A stretch of DNA of 64,000 bases from Vandiemenella viatica (Eukaryota; Arthropoda; Insecta; Orthoptera; Morabidae), in NCBI GenBank assembly GCA_031002005.1, contig JARYHS010008074.1, positions 9,432,924 to 9,496,923 on the forward strand, given 5' to 3'. This document shows positions 54,331 to 64,000 of this stretch, piece by piece. Each line of letters starts with the position of its first letter. Position 1 is the stretch's first letter. Under the pieces are notes generated by a model. It made no database searches, had not been told where the DNA came from, and was given only the letters and a program-made list of their open reading frames with translations. The position numbers and the translations under genes were made by a program.

Positions 54331-54926
54331 AGTACTTTCCATAATCACATTAAATCTACTCTCAATTAAAACAAGACACAATGAATAATTCACTTTCACA
54401 AACAGCGAAAGACTCTTTCGATCAAAGACTTCGATTTTGATTCAAGAATAAACAAGAAAATGACAATGAGAGAAATAAAATTGCAGGTGATCCGCTCGCA
54501 TCTCCGCTCTAGAGTGGGGCGGGATAGGTGGTGCTCAGCGGTTACTGTAACGATGCTGCTATATATCACAACTAGGTTATTGCATAATACTGGCTGACTG
54601 TTTAAGGAAACTTATTTTTTCTTACAAAGTTTTAATTTAAGCTAATAGATTTCATAATTATTGCACTTGTAAAGTATCATGTTATATTTTTTAAATAGAT
54701 GAAATAAAATATTTTTGTGGCAAACACCTCCATTGTTCTGCAACCCACCAAAACACACGCCACGACCCCACAGTGGGTCGCAACCCATAGGATGGAAACT
54801 GCTGATCTATGCATCTGTAGGCAGCGGAGAAAAGAGGAATCCCCTCATTTTGTTTTGACACCTGGCACCGAAAAAACGTGTTTATACAAGTTATTTAACT
54901 TATTGTGCTATAAAAATTAAATCAAA

Positions 54927-56540
54927 ATGCCTAGTGAAAGACATAAAGATCCCATCTGGCATTTATATATATATATATATATATAGAAATGAATAGCTAA
55001 TCAAAAACGGAATGCAGAGCTATTTGTAAGATGTGTAAAAAAGAAATGAAAATTCTTGTTGAACAAATAAAAAGTCAAAATGCAATGTGAATAAATGAAA
55101 ATTTGAGTGTTATTGAAGTTGTAAAGCAGTATTTCTCATTAATAGAAAAAATACATAAAAGGTAACTAATTTGTTTTCTCATTGATTTAAATATTTTTTT
55201 ACTAATTGTTTCTTTTTATTATTATTATTATTATTTAAAAAGTTTGTGTAGAGACATCTACACTATTCATGCACAATCTACTGCCATTGCCAGCCACCCA
55301 TGCATAAAATCCTGATAAAGATAGGTAAATATTTTTTCAAAGTATGGTATGGTATTGACACCACTCTTCCAGCCCATTATTTCTGTAAGCTTTTCACTAA
55401 ATGATGACAGGTGTGTACCACCTCCATTTAAAAAGAATAAATGTGGAAACCTGATCTCATTTTTAGTAAAAACTTCCAAATGTAACAAAGAAGAGTTAGA
55501 CAAGCAAATAGCAAGAGCCATGTTTACTAGTAACTGCAGTTTCAGATGTGTAGAACATCAGGCTACTTAAGGATGTATCCGATAAGTTATTAGGTGAAAT
55601 ATGCCTAGAAGAAAAAAGTTTCTCATACCTTTCAAATGATTGTGTCAATTTTTCTATTGATGTTTGGTTAAATGTTCACATTAAACTGAATTACTTCTAT
55701 TTGACTCCATAGACACATCTTGGAAGCCACATGTCTGGAATCTTACTAAAATTGCTATGGTTTTAATAGTGTGTCTGAAATCTTAGTATAATAAATCTTA
55801 GTATAGTTGGCTGCCAGCAGCTCTTGCGTGCAGCCATCTCACTTCTACTGAGGAAGAGCCAAGCTCGAAAATTTTATTCTTTGTGTGTTCGTGTTTTTTT
55901 CGTGTACCAACGCCGCTGGAATCCCCTTCTTTGGTAAGCGGTGGTTTTTTATCCTATCCAATGTTCAATATATATATATATATATATATAAAAAGTAATT
56001 TCTCTGTCAGATGCAGTAAAGGCATGGAAAAGACTTGAAACCAAATTCGATTAAATTAGCCTCAGCCGTGTATTTAAGTTTAAAAAGAGATACAACCAAG
56101 CTGTGATGCCCAGCCACATTTTGGCATATTTATTAGACCCAGCTAAACTAAATTCACGGTGACAGAAGAAAAGGAAGAAATTGGATCGCAGGAAGCTAGA
56201 ACTCAATATGGTGGTTCAGGTTTACTGCCAATAATTATAAAAGTAAAGTCTCAACCAAAACCCTTGAAATATGTGATGTTTACAGAATGATGTTTTTTTA
56301 AAAAAAGGTTCACTGTTCTGGAGTGGTGGAAGTTGCAAAAACATATTTTTAATGAAGAAAAACAATCTAATTTATACGCAATTTTCAGCAACTATTTGGT
56401 GTAGTAGCATAATCAGCATCGGTGGAAGGAGTTTTTTTACACTTTCATGATTGTTCAGTCTAATTTACAAAATAGGTTGGGGACAGCAAAAGCAGGAAAA
56501 TTAGTGTTTCTTTTTAGGTATAAAAATTCCAACATAGACT
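54927..56540 (+). pseudogene. Second hAT transposase pseudogene (ZBED1-like)
   Basis: On the + strand: MPSERHKDPIWHL at 54927 (remnant BED-finger start), ELDKQIARAMFTSNCSFRCV then EHQAT (55490-55568), LLFDSIDTSWKPHV (about 55700-55740). After an inserted stretch at 55780-55990: DAVKAWKRLETKFD, RYNQAVMPSHILAYLLDPAK (56090-56150) and NRLGTAKAGKLVFLFRYKN (56467-56530), the conserved hAT end. Many stops. (AT)n repeats lie at 54962-54986 and 55967-55990. It begins about 115 bp beyond the other hAT element; its own ends were not found. Confidence 0.75.
55795..55970 (+). repeat. Penelope-type end with hammerhead-like core, inside hAT
   Basis: CTGAGGA at 55849-55855, stem GAGC/GCTC with a CAA loop, then GAAA at 55868-55871, followed by TTTGTGTGTTCGTGTTTTTT and TTCTTTGGTAAGCGGTGG. 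The downstream part resembles 60043-60145 (TTTGTTTTTGTGTTTTTACG, ATGGTAAGTGACGGGT). It interrupts the hAT transposase. Confidence 0.45.
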
Positions 56541-57725
56541 AGGTATGTACTATGGTTAGTCCAATAAATGACAGTTTGATCAAATCCCATATTTTTATTG
56601 AAAAAATCATTTAATTTAAATCATGATTTTTACTCAAACTTATTTAATCACACCAATTGTGATAACCAGATAAGTGTGGTATTGTCTGCAGAAATAATTT
56701 GTCACATAATAAGTAAAAATAATTGCTGTATTTACTAAATCTTGGTCGAATATAGTAGATGGTACCACTACAAAATCAGCTTTGTATCATCACAGTGTAT
56801 TGCAATTATTGGAGACTGAACCTGACTAGGAGGGAGGGGGGAGTCCACCCTTTGAATTAATATACTAGATCTGACATTTATATAGGAAGACCCTTGTATT
56901 CATTAAAAAGAACACTTTTGCTGTGAGAACTGGCACGGACAATAGGTGGTAAATTGTTACTGAAGACCATCTCTCATATACACCGAGTATAAAGTTTTGT
57001 TAACTTCATTATTACTAATTTCCTGTTTGTTAGTGTTGTCTAATAATTCATTGGTTACGGTGCTTATTCACAAACTTCCTTCATTAAACTTTTTGTCCAA
57101 CCAAATACAGTCTAAATGTGCAGCATTTAAAAACTCCGCCACTTGGTGGCTGAACAACCCATCTGGGTGTGCCAGCGAACAATGCCACATGTATTTATCT
57201 TTTTGTCCTATTTATTAACACTATCCTTAGTTTTGTGTGTAAATCAAACATGGTTCCATAATATTCTTTTACAGTGCCTTCCAGCTATAATTCTATAAGA
57301 TTTAATGTTCATCTGCCCTTCCAAACACATCATTTTTCTGAAACATCCTCATGTTATCTTTACTTGTGTTTAGGGTTTATTAGAGTGGGAGAAATTTGCT
57401 GGCAAAGAGCAGTCCTTAACTTGAAGTGTTCAAACATCAGGCTTGCTTTTTCCACCATGTATGCTAATTGTCTTTCTGCATGGGCAGTATTTACCAGTCA
57501 TACCATTTACAAAACTTTTGGAGGATAGATTTTCTTATTGCAAGTAATGCAGAAAAGTTAGGAAGGAAAAATATGAAGTGTGGCTATAAAATTAAGCCAC
57601 TACAGAAGGCAAATTACTGGCATCTGAGTAGCCTGAAGCTTTCTCTTTCGATTTCAGTGCCTGCTGTGTCTGTCAACAAATCAGTCTGGCCGTGGCCTTC
57701 TTTGTATAACAGCTTGTTTTGTTTT
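56541..57725. other. Intron, nothing recognised
   Basis: No transposon protein or ends were seen. Small open frames at 56997-57218, 57274-57528 and 57468-57746 match no family I know. Confidence 0.35.
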
Positions 57726-57729
57726 GCCA

Positions 57730-58280
57730 GAAAAATAATAACATAGCAACGAATTGTCATGAAATTTTACATGAAACTTGGATAAACACTACTGAAAGAA
57801 GTTTATGGCAGTGAATTTTTAACATATGCACTAGTTTGTGAGTGGTTTAAGCATTTCCAAGATAACCAAAAAGAAGTTGAAGATGATTCACACCCAGGTC
57901 GTCCTTCCACATCAAAAACGAATGAAAATATTGAAAAAGTTAGTAATCTGATTTGATCTGACTATCTGTTAACCTTGAGTTTCTTCCTCAATTCCATGAA
58001 AAAATAAGAAAAAAGATTTGAATTGTGGATGGACATGTCATGGGTTCTCCGTCAAGGCAACACCCAATGTCATTGTGCAGTGTCTGTCAAGTTCTTTCTA
58101 GTGAAGAACAATATCCACCTTATTCACCTAACCTTGCACACATGACTTTTATCTGAGGTCAAATCAGCAACAAAAGTAGCAGGATTTCAGTTCACTGAAG
58201 CTGTAATAGAAAAAGCGGCACACGCCATGAAGGAGACTTCCAACACTGTTTCGAACAATGTAGCAATAAAGTCATCTAAG
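57730..58280 (+). pseudogene. Internally deleted mariner transposase
   Basis: The N-terminal part IVMKFYMKLG, EVYGSEFLTYALVCEWFKHF and QDNQKEVEDDSHPGRPSTSK with TNENIEKVSNLI is a mariner (SETMAR-like) binding domain. It is joined after about 58020 to C-terminal pieces: CAVSVKFFLVKNN (region after the second catalytic Asp), EVKSATKVAGFQFTEAVIEK and AAHAMKE. The catalytic middle is deleted and stops are present. TIRs were not found. It hosts the SINE at 58313. Confidence 0.7.
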
Positions 58281-58312
58281 ATAGCTGAGAATATAAAATT
58301 CTAGTTTTTGTG

Positions 58313-58558
58313 ACCGAGCGTGGTGGTGTAACGGATAGCGTTCTGGCCTCGCATTCGGGAGGACGGCGGTTCGAATCCCCGTCCGGGCATCCAGATTTGG
58401 GTTTTCCATGGTTTCCCCAAATCACTCCAGGTGAATGCCGGGATGCTTCCTTCAAAAGGCCATGGCCGAATTCCTTCACATTCCTTGCCCCCATCCTTTC
58501 CCGTCTCTAAAGACCACGTTGTTAAAAAGGGACGTTAAACTGTTAAAAAAAAAAAAAA
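58313..58558 (+). repeat. Full-length tRNA-derived SINE with target duplication
   Basis: Complete copy: A-box region GGTGGTGTAACGGATAGCG, perfect B box GGTTCGAATCC, body hallmark GGGCATCCAGATTTGGGTTT, 3' end GGGACGTTAAACTGTT and a 14-base A tail. It is flanked by TCTAGTTTTTGTG (58300-58312) and TCTAGTTTTGTG (58559-58570), a 12-13-bp duplication with one T-run difference. This is the best-preserved copy in the window. It is transcribed by RNA polymerase III if active and needs a LINE partner for mobility. Confidence 0.95.
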
Positions 58559-59261
58559 TCTAGTTTTGTGTTCTATTTTCTATCAATTGCAATGTAGGTG
58601 CTGCTTTAGTAAGTGATGTTTACCTCCCACTTTCTGACACAGTAATGTTAGGAGGTTGTCTGATGACCAGAGTAACACAAATGGCAAAAATGTTATAAAG
58701 GTGAAGAGAATAACTTTGACAAGATTATTGTACTATGTAGTAGTAACAAAAAACTAAGATAAAGGCAAAATAGATAAGGTAATTGACAGAGAAAATTAAA
58801 TGAGTCACTCAGCAAAGCTCAAAGCAAGAAAGAAGGTTTTGACAGTAAACCACAAAATGGAACACAAGTAAACAATATTTTGAATTACTGTGTTTTGTGT
58901 GAAAAGGAGATACATATGCCAAGTTTCATGCTTGCAGTAACACCCAGGATTACTGTATGAATTGCTACCAAAATAATGCTCACGTGCCCTGCTATGTTGA
59001 ATCAATGACAGCACCACGTACCATTTTCTAGATGTGATTCTGACAATTTGTATACCTTAATAGTGTCGATCAGGATGACATTACATGCTTCAAATTTCTA
59101 TTATGTATTACTATCAGTATTCTTAGTAAACACATTAAATTTTGTTTCATTCTTGCCCTTAGTTTGTAATTTATTCAGATGCAAATTTTGACAATTTTGT
59201 CACTTACACATTCACTCATTGATAATCATGAGAATTCTAAACTATTTCTGTAGTAGAAAAC

Positions 59262-59340
59262 TGAAATTCCATCCCTTTCTTGCCCCTCGTCCTTTCCCGC
59301 CCTTAATGACCTCATTGTTGACGAGGCATAAAGCCATAAA
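59262..59340 (+). repeat. SINE 3'-end fragment
   Basis: CCATCCCTTTCTTGCCCCTC, GTCCTTTCCCGCCCTTAATG and GTTGACGAGGCATAAAGCCA match the tail half of a SINE subfamily whose end is GAGGCATAAAGCCATAAA. A shorter piece of the same tail lies at 62845-62880. Confidence 0.6.
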
Positions 59341-60369
59341 AAAAGAAAAAATACAAAAATAAATAAATGATAGTCATCTCATATGGTCGTAATGGCTGAG
59401 TGGATGGGGTTTCTTACCTGCGTCATAATCCACCCCTATTGTAGCTGCCAAACCTAAACCGTTAGGCCTACCCGGTATAAGGCTCCTACGGATTCAGGTG
59501 CAATCCAAACAACAAAAGTATTCTGACATTCTTCACATGCATTCAAGCCATACCAGAAGTGAAGGCCAGATTAAGGGCCTATAAAAATATGTATCTAAGA
59601 AAATCTTGTGACTTGGCCACTCTGCATATAACTTTTACTCACTTCTCTTTCTGAAACAAAATGACTTTTCTCAGTGTTGTGGATAGTTGATTAAAAAAAA
59701 AAATAAAAAAAGTTGGATGACTTGTCTGTTAAGCATACTATTATTTAGTAAAGTAGTTAGTAAAACTTCTGCCTATATCAGCCTTACAAATACACAAAAC
59801 CCAAAATTTCCCTCACACCTACTTAGGGCTTACAAGTCTTAGGATAAATCATAAAATGTATACGTTTCAGTACAGTAAAAATTATAATGTGTATAATGCC
59901 CAACTCACTCAAAAAAAATTACTTTCCATAACACCAATAGAGACATTCCATTTCAGAAAGATTCATGTGGCGGGCTCGGATGTGACCACATCTTTGCCTC
60001 TGCCATATGTCTCTCCTCCCACAGGACTAAGACTGAAGTCGAAATATTGTGCAATTCGTTTGTTTTTGTGTTTTTACGTGTTTTGCCCTCCTGCCTTCAT
60101 CTATGGTAAGTGACGGGTAACTGTTTATTTTCCCTATTCTATCTTATTTTCAGTGCCTCTCAGCAGTTTCTTTGTTTCCTTTATCCAATTTCAGAAAGTT
60201 AAGTGAATACAGACTGTAGATTTTACTCTGAACAAGCTCTCATAAGGTTTCATCAGTAAACAGCCACAATACTTGTCCCTCTTGTCCCTACTTTTATCAA
60301 AATTGTTTTTATTGAATAGTACTACAAGTAAATAAGCATGTTGTTAGAAATATTCATTTCATTTTCTAG

Positions 60370-60542
60370 GTGGACTATTCGATCTAATTGGCTATTGGGA
60401 TGTATCCTTCTACTTAGCTGGGATTTTTATCATCATTTCTGGTGTGCTGATTGCTCTCATCCCAGTGACGAGGAACCGGGTAATGTGTGGCGGTGGCACG
60501 CTGGAGTACGAGCGCGAGCGCGACTCTGTTAGTGTTGCTTAG
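60370..60542 (+). CDS. MCT-like transporter, last exon (TM12 and C-terminus)
   Basis: Acceptor CATTTTCTAG ends at 60369. The first two bases complete the Gly codon begun in exon 5, then GLFDLIGYWDVSFYLAGIFI and IISGVLIALIPVTRNRVMCG form TM12 and the start of the cytoplasmic tail. The tail is short and charged, ending EYERERDSVSVA with TAG at 60540-60542. The six exons give about 615 codons; with the missing N-terminus the protein would be about 700 residues, in the range of insect MCT-like proteins with a long TM6-TM7 loop. Confidence 0.95.
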
Positions 60543-61310
60543 ATCTCAATTGTTGTACTTTTTAGCAAACATTTGACCACTTCAGCAGGTGCAGTATTTA
60601 TATGATTAAAGTTGCCAATGTTCTGTTACTAAACTCTGCATTAAAGTGGAAAAAATGTTTTAATTAATAGTGGATCAAATTGTAAGGATAACTTGAATAA
60701 ACTAAATCAACATTTGGAGTACAAAACTGCTGTTTATGGTATTGCATGTCAATTAAGGTAGAAGGGCAAAAGCAAAATTATATTTAAAAAAGGTAGAATC
60801 ATATGGGCAAGAAGGAGGATGTCTGTGGATGTAAGTGTCTGTTGCAGCCTTTATATCTTTTGTTCACATGAAGTTAAATGGAGTAATATTGACATGGTTA
60901 ATTATGAAAGTCATTTTAATGATTTTGTATATGAAAGAATTGTGTTCAGTTTGTATACACAATGTTGCTAAGTTTTATTACTGTTGTTACATACAGTGTT
61001 TAATGGGGCTCCATAGGGTTTTTAACTGAGCAGTGTTAAGGACCTTTAAATAATTTTTGTTAACATTTGAGAATTGTATAAAAATTTTATTGTGACTTTT
61101 GCTAGATATATTAACAGATATGGCAAGATGCCAGGCTAAATTTATAAATCGCTGCTGTAAAGTTTGAAATTATTAATTTGTAAGAAAGAGTGATAGTTGT
61201 GACTATTAGCAGACTGTTGTCTAAATTGCCATAAACCAATTCAGTGAAATACACTAGGCATGATTGATTTTCATATGAGCATTTTTTAATAAATGTATAG
61301 TGCTTAGGTT
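60543..61310 (+). other. Probable 3' untranslated region of the transporter gene
   Basis: Sequence after the stop codon contains AATAAA polyadenylation signals at 60696-60701 and 61288-61293 and no transposon. Which one is used cannot be told from sequence; the end shown is the second one plus a short margin. Confidence 0.45.
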
Positions 61311-61739
61311 TAATTTGTATCTTAGCTAATTATTTATTAATATGTTGCAAATTATGTAATACTAAAACAAATGCTGTGTACAGTTACTAAGTAAGTTTGG
61401 GGTTGGTGGGAAATTGAAGATGTCAATTGGCAATCATGGATAACTATTTAGAGGAAACATTGCTTGCCAAACAGAATATTCTCACATTTGGACATATTGT
61501 GGAAGGGAGAGAAAGCTCTAATATGTTCTGGCCATTATCCTCTGACCGAGTATTAAATATATCCCACAGTTATTCCCCAGATTTGTTGCATGAACAAATT
61601 TCGCTTGCTACTTTCCAGTCAGTGTAACCCATTAACCACTATATACCAACTAGAGCATTCACATATCTTCACATACCTTGTATCCATATACATTGTACCT
61701 TTGCGCCATGGTTCCCTTCAATCCCACTGTGATAAAAGA

Positions 61740-62020
61740 AGAGATTCATAGGAGTGTACACAGCATGGATTCGCGACGAGGCATGGAAAGATATTGATGG
61801 AAGAATTAGGAGAGATGCATGTAAGGGAATAGATGAACTTGACCACACACTGGCACTCAATTTCAGGCATAAGGGTATGAGAAGATTTGCTTTCGTAGGA
61901 AAGGGGTCAGAGATTGGAATAAATTACCAAGAGAAATCATAAATAATTTACCAAATATGCTAAAAGAATTTAAAATTAAAATTTGTATAGGGCAAAAGAA
62001 GATTAGAAAATAAAAGGGGA
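61740..62020 (+). pseudogene. LINE ORF2 tail fragment
   Basis: On the + strand RDWNKLPREIINNLPNMLKE then FKIKICIGQKKIRK (about 61905-62005) matches the common LINE ending (F-R-x-WN-LP-E-...-FK-L). The preceding frame (KGIDELDHTLALNFRHKG) may be the upstream part. It is 5'-truncated. Confidence 0.5.
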
Positions 62021-62981
62021 AAATAGGTATGTAGGGAAATTGCCACCGGAGCAATTGCTTTGTTACAGTTAAATTACTCTTCCACCAGCTCCTTCCCACC
62101 ATTCCAAAAACTTGCTCAAGTAGACCCCCTAACCTCAATCATCTGGCACAAAAAGTGCCAATCTCCTTAGTCCTCCGATTACAACAGACCCCACTGTAAG
62201 TCTTGTAATGTGCACCCTGCAACCAACACTTTAACTCTTGTTTTCCTATTGTAGGGTACGTCATTTGGGAAATTCATCACACCATTAACCACCTTACTTG
62301 CAAAAATTTTCCTGCTTTATACACGGATCTGACTGATCATACTGATGGATAGTATTTTGACAATCATAGGCAATAGTATTCACTTAGAATCCTGACTGCT
62401 CTGTTTCAACATACTCCATGACGCATTATCATCAACAGCAAAAACTTTAATCCTTGTTTCATTGTTCATGTCATTGTACCTACTAGGATTTTACCGGAAA
62501 CTGAGGGGAGCTGCACTCCTTTCTTTATATGTCCCTCCCTCTGCCCCTTTACACCCTGCTTTACCTCCTGTTATTTTTTATTTGCATTTTTAAATATCAT
62601 TTTAATGTTTTTATATATCTGTAATTGTTTAATTTGAATACTCATCTTTTTTCTTTGCATTTATTTTTAACCTCGCCTCTTTTCTTTTGTATTGTCGTAC
62701 GTATTATGAATTTCTCACACCAAACATCCTGCCTCTACATCTGCACTGTTCACTTCATGTTCTACTATTGAAGAAGTAAAATTGCTGCAGAGGGATAAAT
62801 TCATTTGTGCAGTATCTGTGATAACATACACACCACATCTCTAATGTACTCATCATTGAGGCACAAAGCCATAAACAAAACAAAAATGTATACACACTAC
62901 TGAAATACATAACACTTGATTCAAATTTTCCAACAAACTACGAAAACTGTATGATGGACCATTTTCTGCAGATTCAGTAGC

Positions 62982-63015
62982 CTTGAAGAATATCCCAGGT
63001 TGGCTGGGATTGAAA
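62982..63015 (+). ncRNA. Hammerhead-like core (Penelope-type remnant)
   Basis: CTTGAAGA, then a 7-bp stem ATCCCAG/CTGGGAT with a GTTGG loop, then GAAA followed by TGTC. It has the same order as the other hammerhead-like sites in this window. The C of CUGANGA is changed. No RT lies nearby. Confidence 0.35.
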
Positions 63016-63117
63016 TGTCAGCAGTGACACTGCAGAAAAATTAAAAAAGTAATTAAAACTGCAAATTTTCTTTCTGTGCGGAGTTTTGCTTTTGAACAAA
63101 TCTCCATATGGATCTTA

Positions 63118-63360
63118 AAGAAATTAAACACATTAAAAGTAATTGGTTTTGACTGTCGCCTAATATAACAATTATCTGAACCCATTTCACTTACAGCATT
63201 TTATAGCGAAGAATAAGCACAGGAATACTGCAACGATGTGTCTTGCGAGCCTGTACGCAGTGGTCTGTTCAGAGGGGAAGGCAACGCGAGGGTGTGGTGA
63301 GGTGACGAACGGGATGAGGGAAACATGGCCTTCAGCCTACAGTTCAGAGCGAACAACGTA
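63118..63360. repeat. Unnamed repeat, empty-site copy
   Basis: It aligns with 29050-29098 plus 30424-30620. CTTAAAGAAATTAAACAC stands where the SINE inserted in the other copy, and CCTAATATAACAATTATCTG is the intact TA site where the mariner inserted. It continues with CATTTCACTTACAGCATTTT and GCCTGTACGCAGTGGTCTGT. It is non-coding as far as I can see. Confidence 0.75.
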
Positions 63361-64000
63361 TAGGAGTAATTTTAACAGTTATTATTTTCTTGTTGGGTAT
63401 GTATGTTTTTGTACCACTGTAGGCAACATCAACTGATAGTTTTTAAGCTTCATGTACTCTGTATCTTTGCTTGTGTAAGTATTTAATGAGATGGCAGTCT
63501 GTTTTAGGAGTGAGAATTTGCTTCATTATATAATTGCAGAGTAATGGAGGCCATTTGACAGATTCTTGGCCTATAGATTTGTAACATGCTGTTATTATAT
63601 ACTTTGTTATTATATATTGTGTTATTTGTTACCTTTACTAGTTTTTTTCCTGATTTCTTGCTGTGATTAGCTGAAAACATTGTGTGAGTGAAAAATTTAT
63701 GGTAAAGTTTTGCATGTATTGACACGGTACATGTTGTCAGATATTTGTCCACTGTCTGATATTTTTGTGATTTATTTTTAGTGCAGATAGTTATTCAGAA
63801 TATATAGTTGCCACACATATTTCTTATGAAAATAATAGTACAAGGTTTGATATCAACAAAAGCTACAGCTGAAATGATTTCCATATAATAGTACCTGACA
63901 ATTTATTTGGTGCTAGAGAAATTTTCAGGCGCTGCGGATTCTGTTCCTTTTCCATATTTTCATGTATATCCTGTGAAACAGTCAATAAAAATGTACTGTA
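63361..64000. other. AT-rich flank, no gene seen
   Basis: No exon or transposon was recognised at the end of the window. An AATAAA lies near the last 20 bases, but nothing ties it to a gene. Confidence 0.4.

Larger units (their letters stand above)
48343..54804 (-). mobile_element. hAT element (ZBED/SCAND3-like), with nested LINE
   Basis: The left end CAGCTGTTTCCAAACTTTAT and, on the minus strand, the right end CAGCAGTTTCCATCCTATGG are short inverted repeats. They are flanked by ACCTATGC (48335-48342) and ATCTATGC (54805-54812), an 8-bp target duplication with one difference, as expected for hAT. The transposase is on the minus strand. Its N-terminal part lies at 53525-54330 and its C-terminal part at 48850-49915. 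The two are separated by a LINE at about 49918-53512, and the middle of the transposase is also missing. Confidence 0.8.

Overview
The window looks like a piece of a large, AT-rich, repeat-loaded insect nuclear genome. A hemimetabolous (polyneopteran) insect is my inference; no species is claimed. The reasons are one host gene with kilobase-scale introns and GT-AG splice sites, several Tc1/mariner lineages, tRNA-derived SINEs, Penelope-like retroelements, non-LTR retrotransposons, hAT and PIF/Harbinger elements. I see no bacterial operons, rRNA, true tRNA genes or CRISPR.

The only convincing host gene lies on the + strand. It is a monocarboxylate-transporter-like (SLC16/MCT, major facilitator) gene with six exons in the window: 5181-5835, 21056-21453, 26099-26216, 27187-27408, 46761-47046 and 60370-60542. 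The exons join in frame, with split codons at the exon 2/3 and 5/6 junctions, and end at a TAG at 60540-60542. The first transmembrane segments must be encoded upstream of the window. Everything else is intron, 3' flank or mobile DNA.

Layout. 1-5180: upstream intron with a 1.34-kb mariner-type element (1507-2847). 5836-21055: intron with a PIF/Harbinger-type element (11179-14438) that holds a Tigger/pogo element (11272-13701), which itself holds a SINE, and a second mariner (16716-18022). 21454-26098: intron with a dimeric satellite array of about 368-bp period. 27409-46760: a 19.4-kb intron with a SINE, a third mariner (29099-30423), LINE and Penelope pieces, a deleted Harbinger element, a near-complete Penelope element with inverted terminal repeats (34801-36835), an RT/RNase H LINE, and a fold-back Tc1-like element with two 590-bp arms (43398-44850). 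47047-60369: intron with a hAT element (48343-54804) carrying a LINE, itself interrupted by a probable pogo fragment, then a second hAT pseudogene, a deleted mariner and a well-preserved SINE. After the gene: a probable 3' UTR, a LINE tail and a second copy of a repeat that preserves the empty site of the 29-kb mariner.

Almost all transposase and RT reading frames are broken. The exception is the 288-aa frame of the fold-back Tc1-like element, which is open but starts in antisense sequence and lacks the usual N-terminal DNA-binding part. I did not find a clearly new multi-gene system. The most unusual things are the fold-back Tc1 structure, a set of hammerhead-ribozyme-like motifs in Penelope-type ends, the empty/filled repeat pair, and the mobile-looking satellite array.
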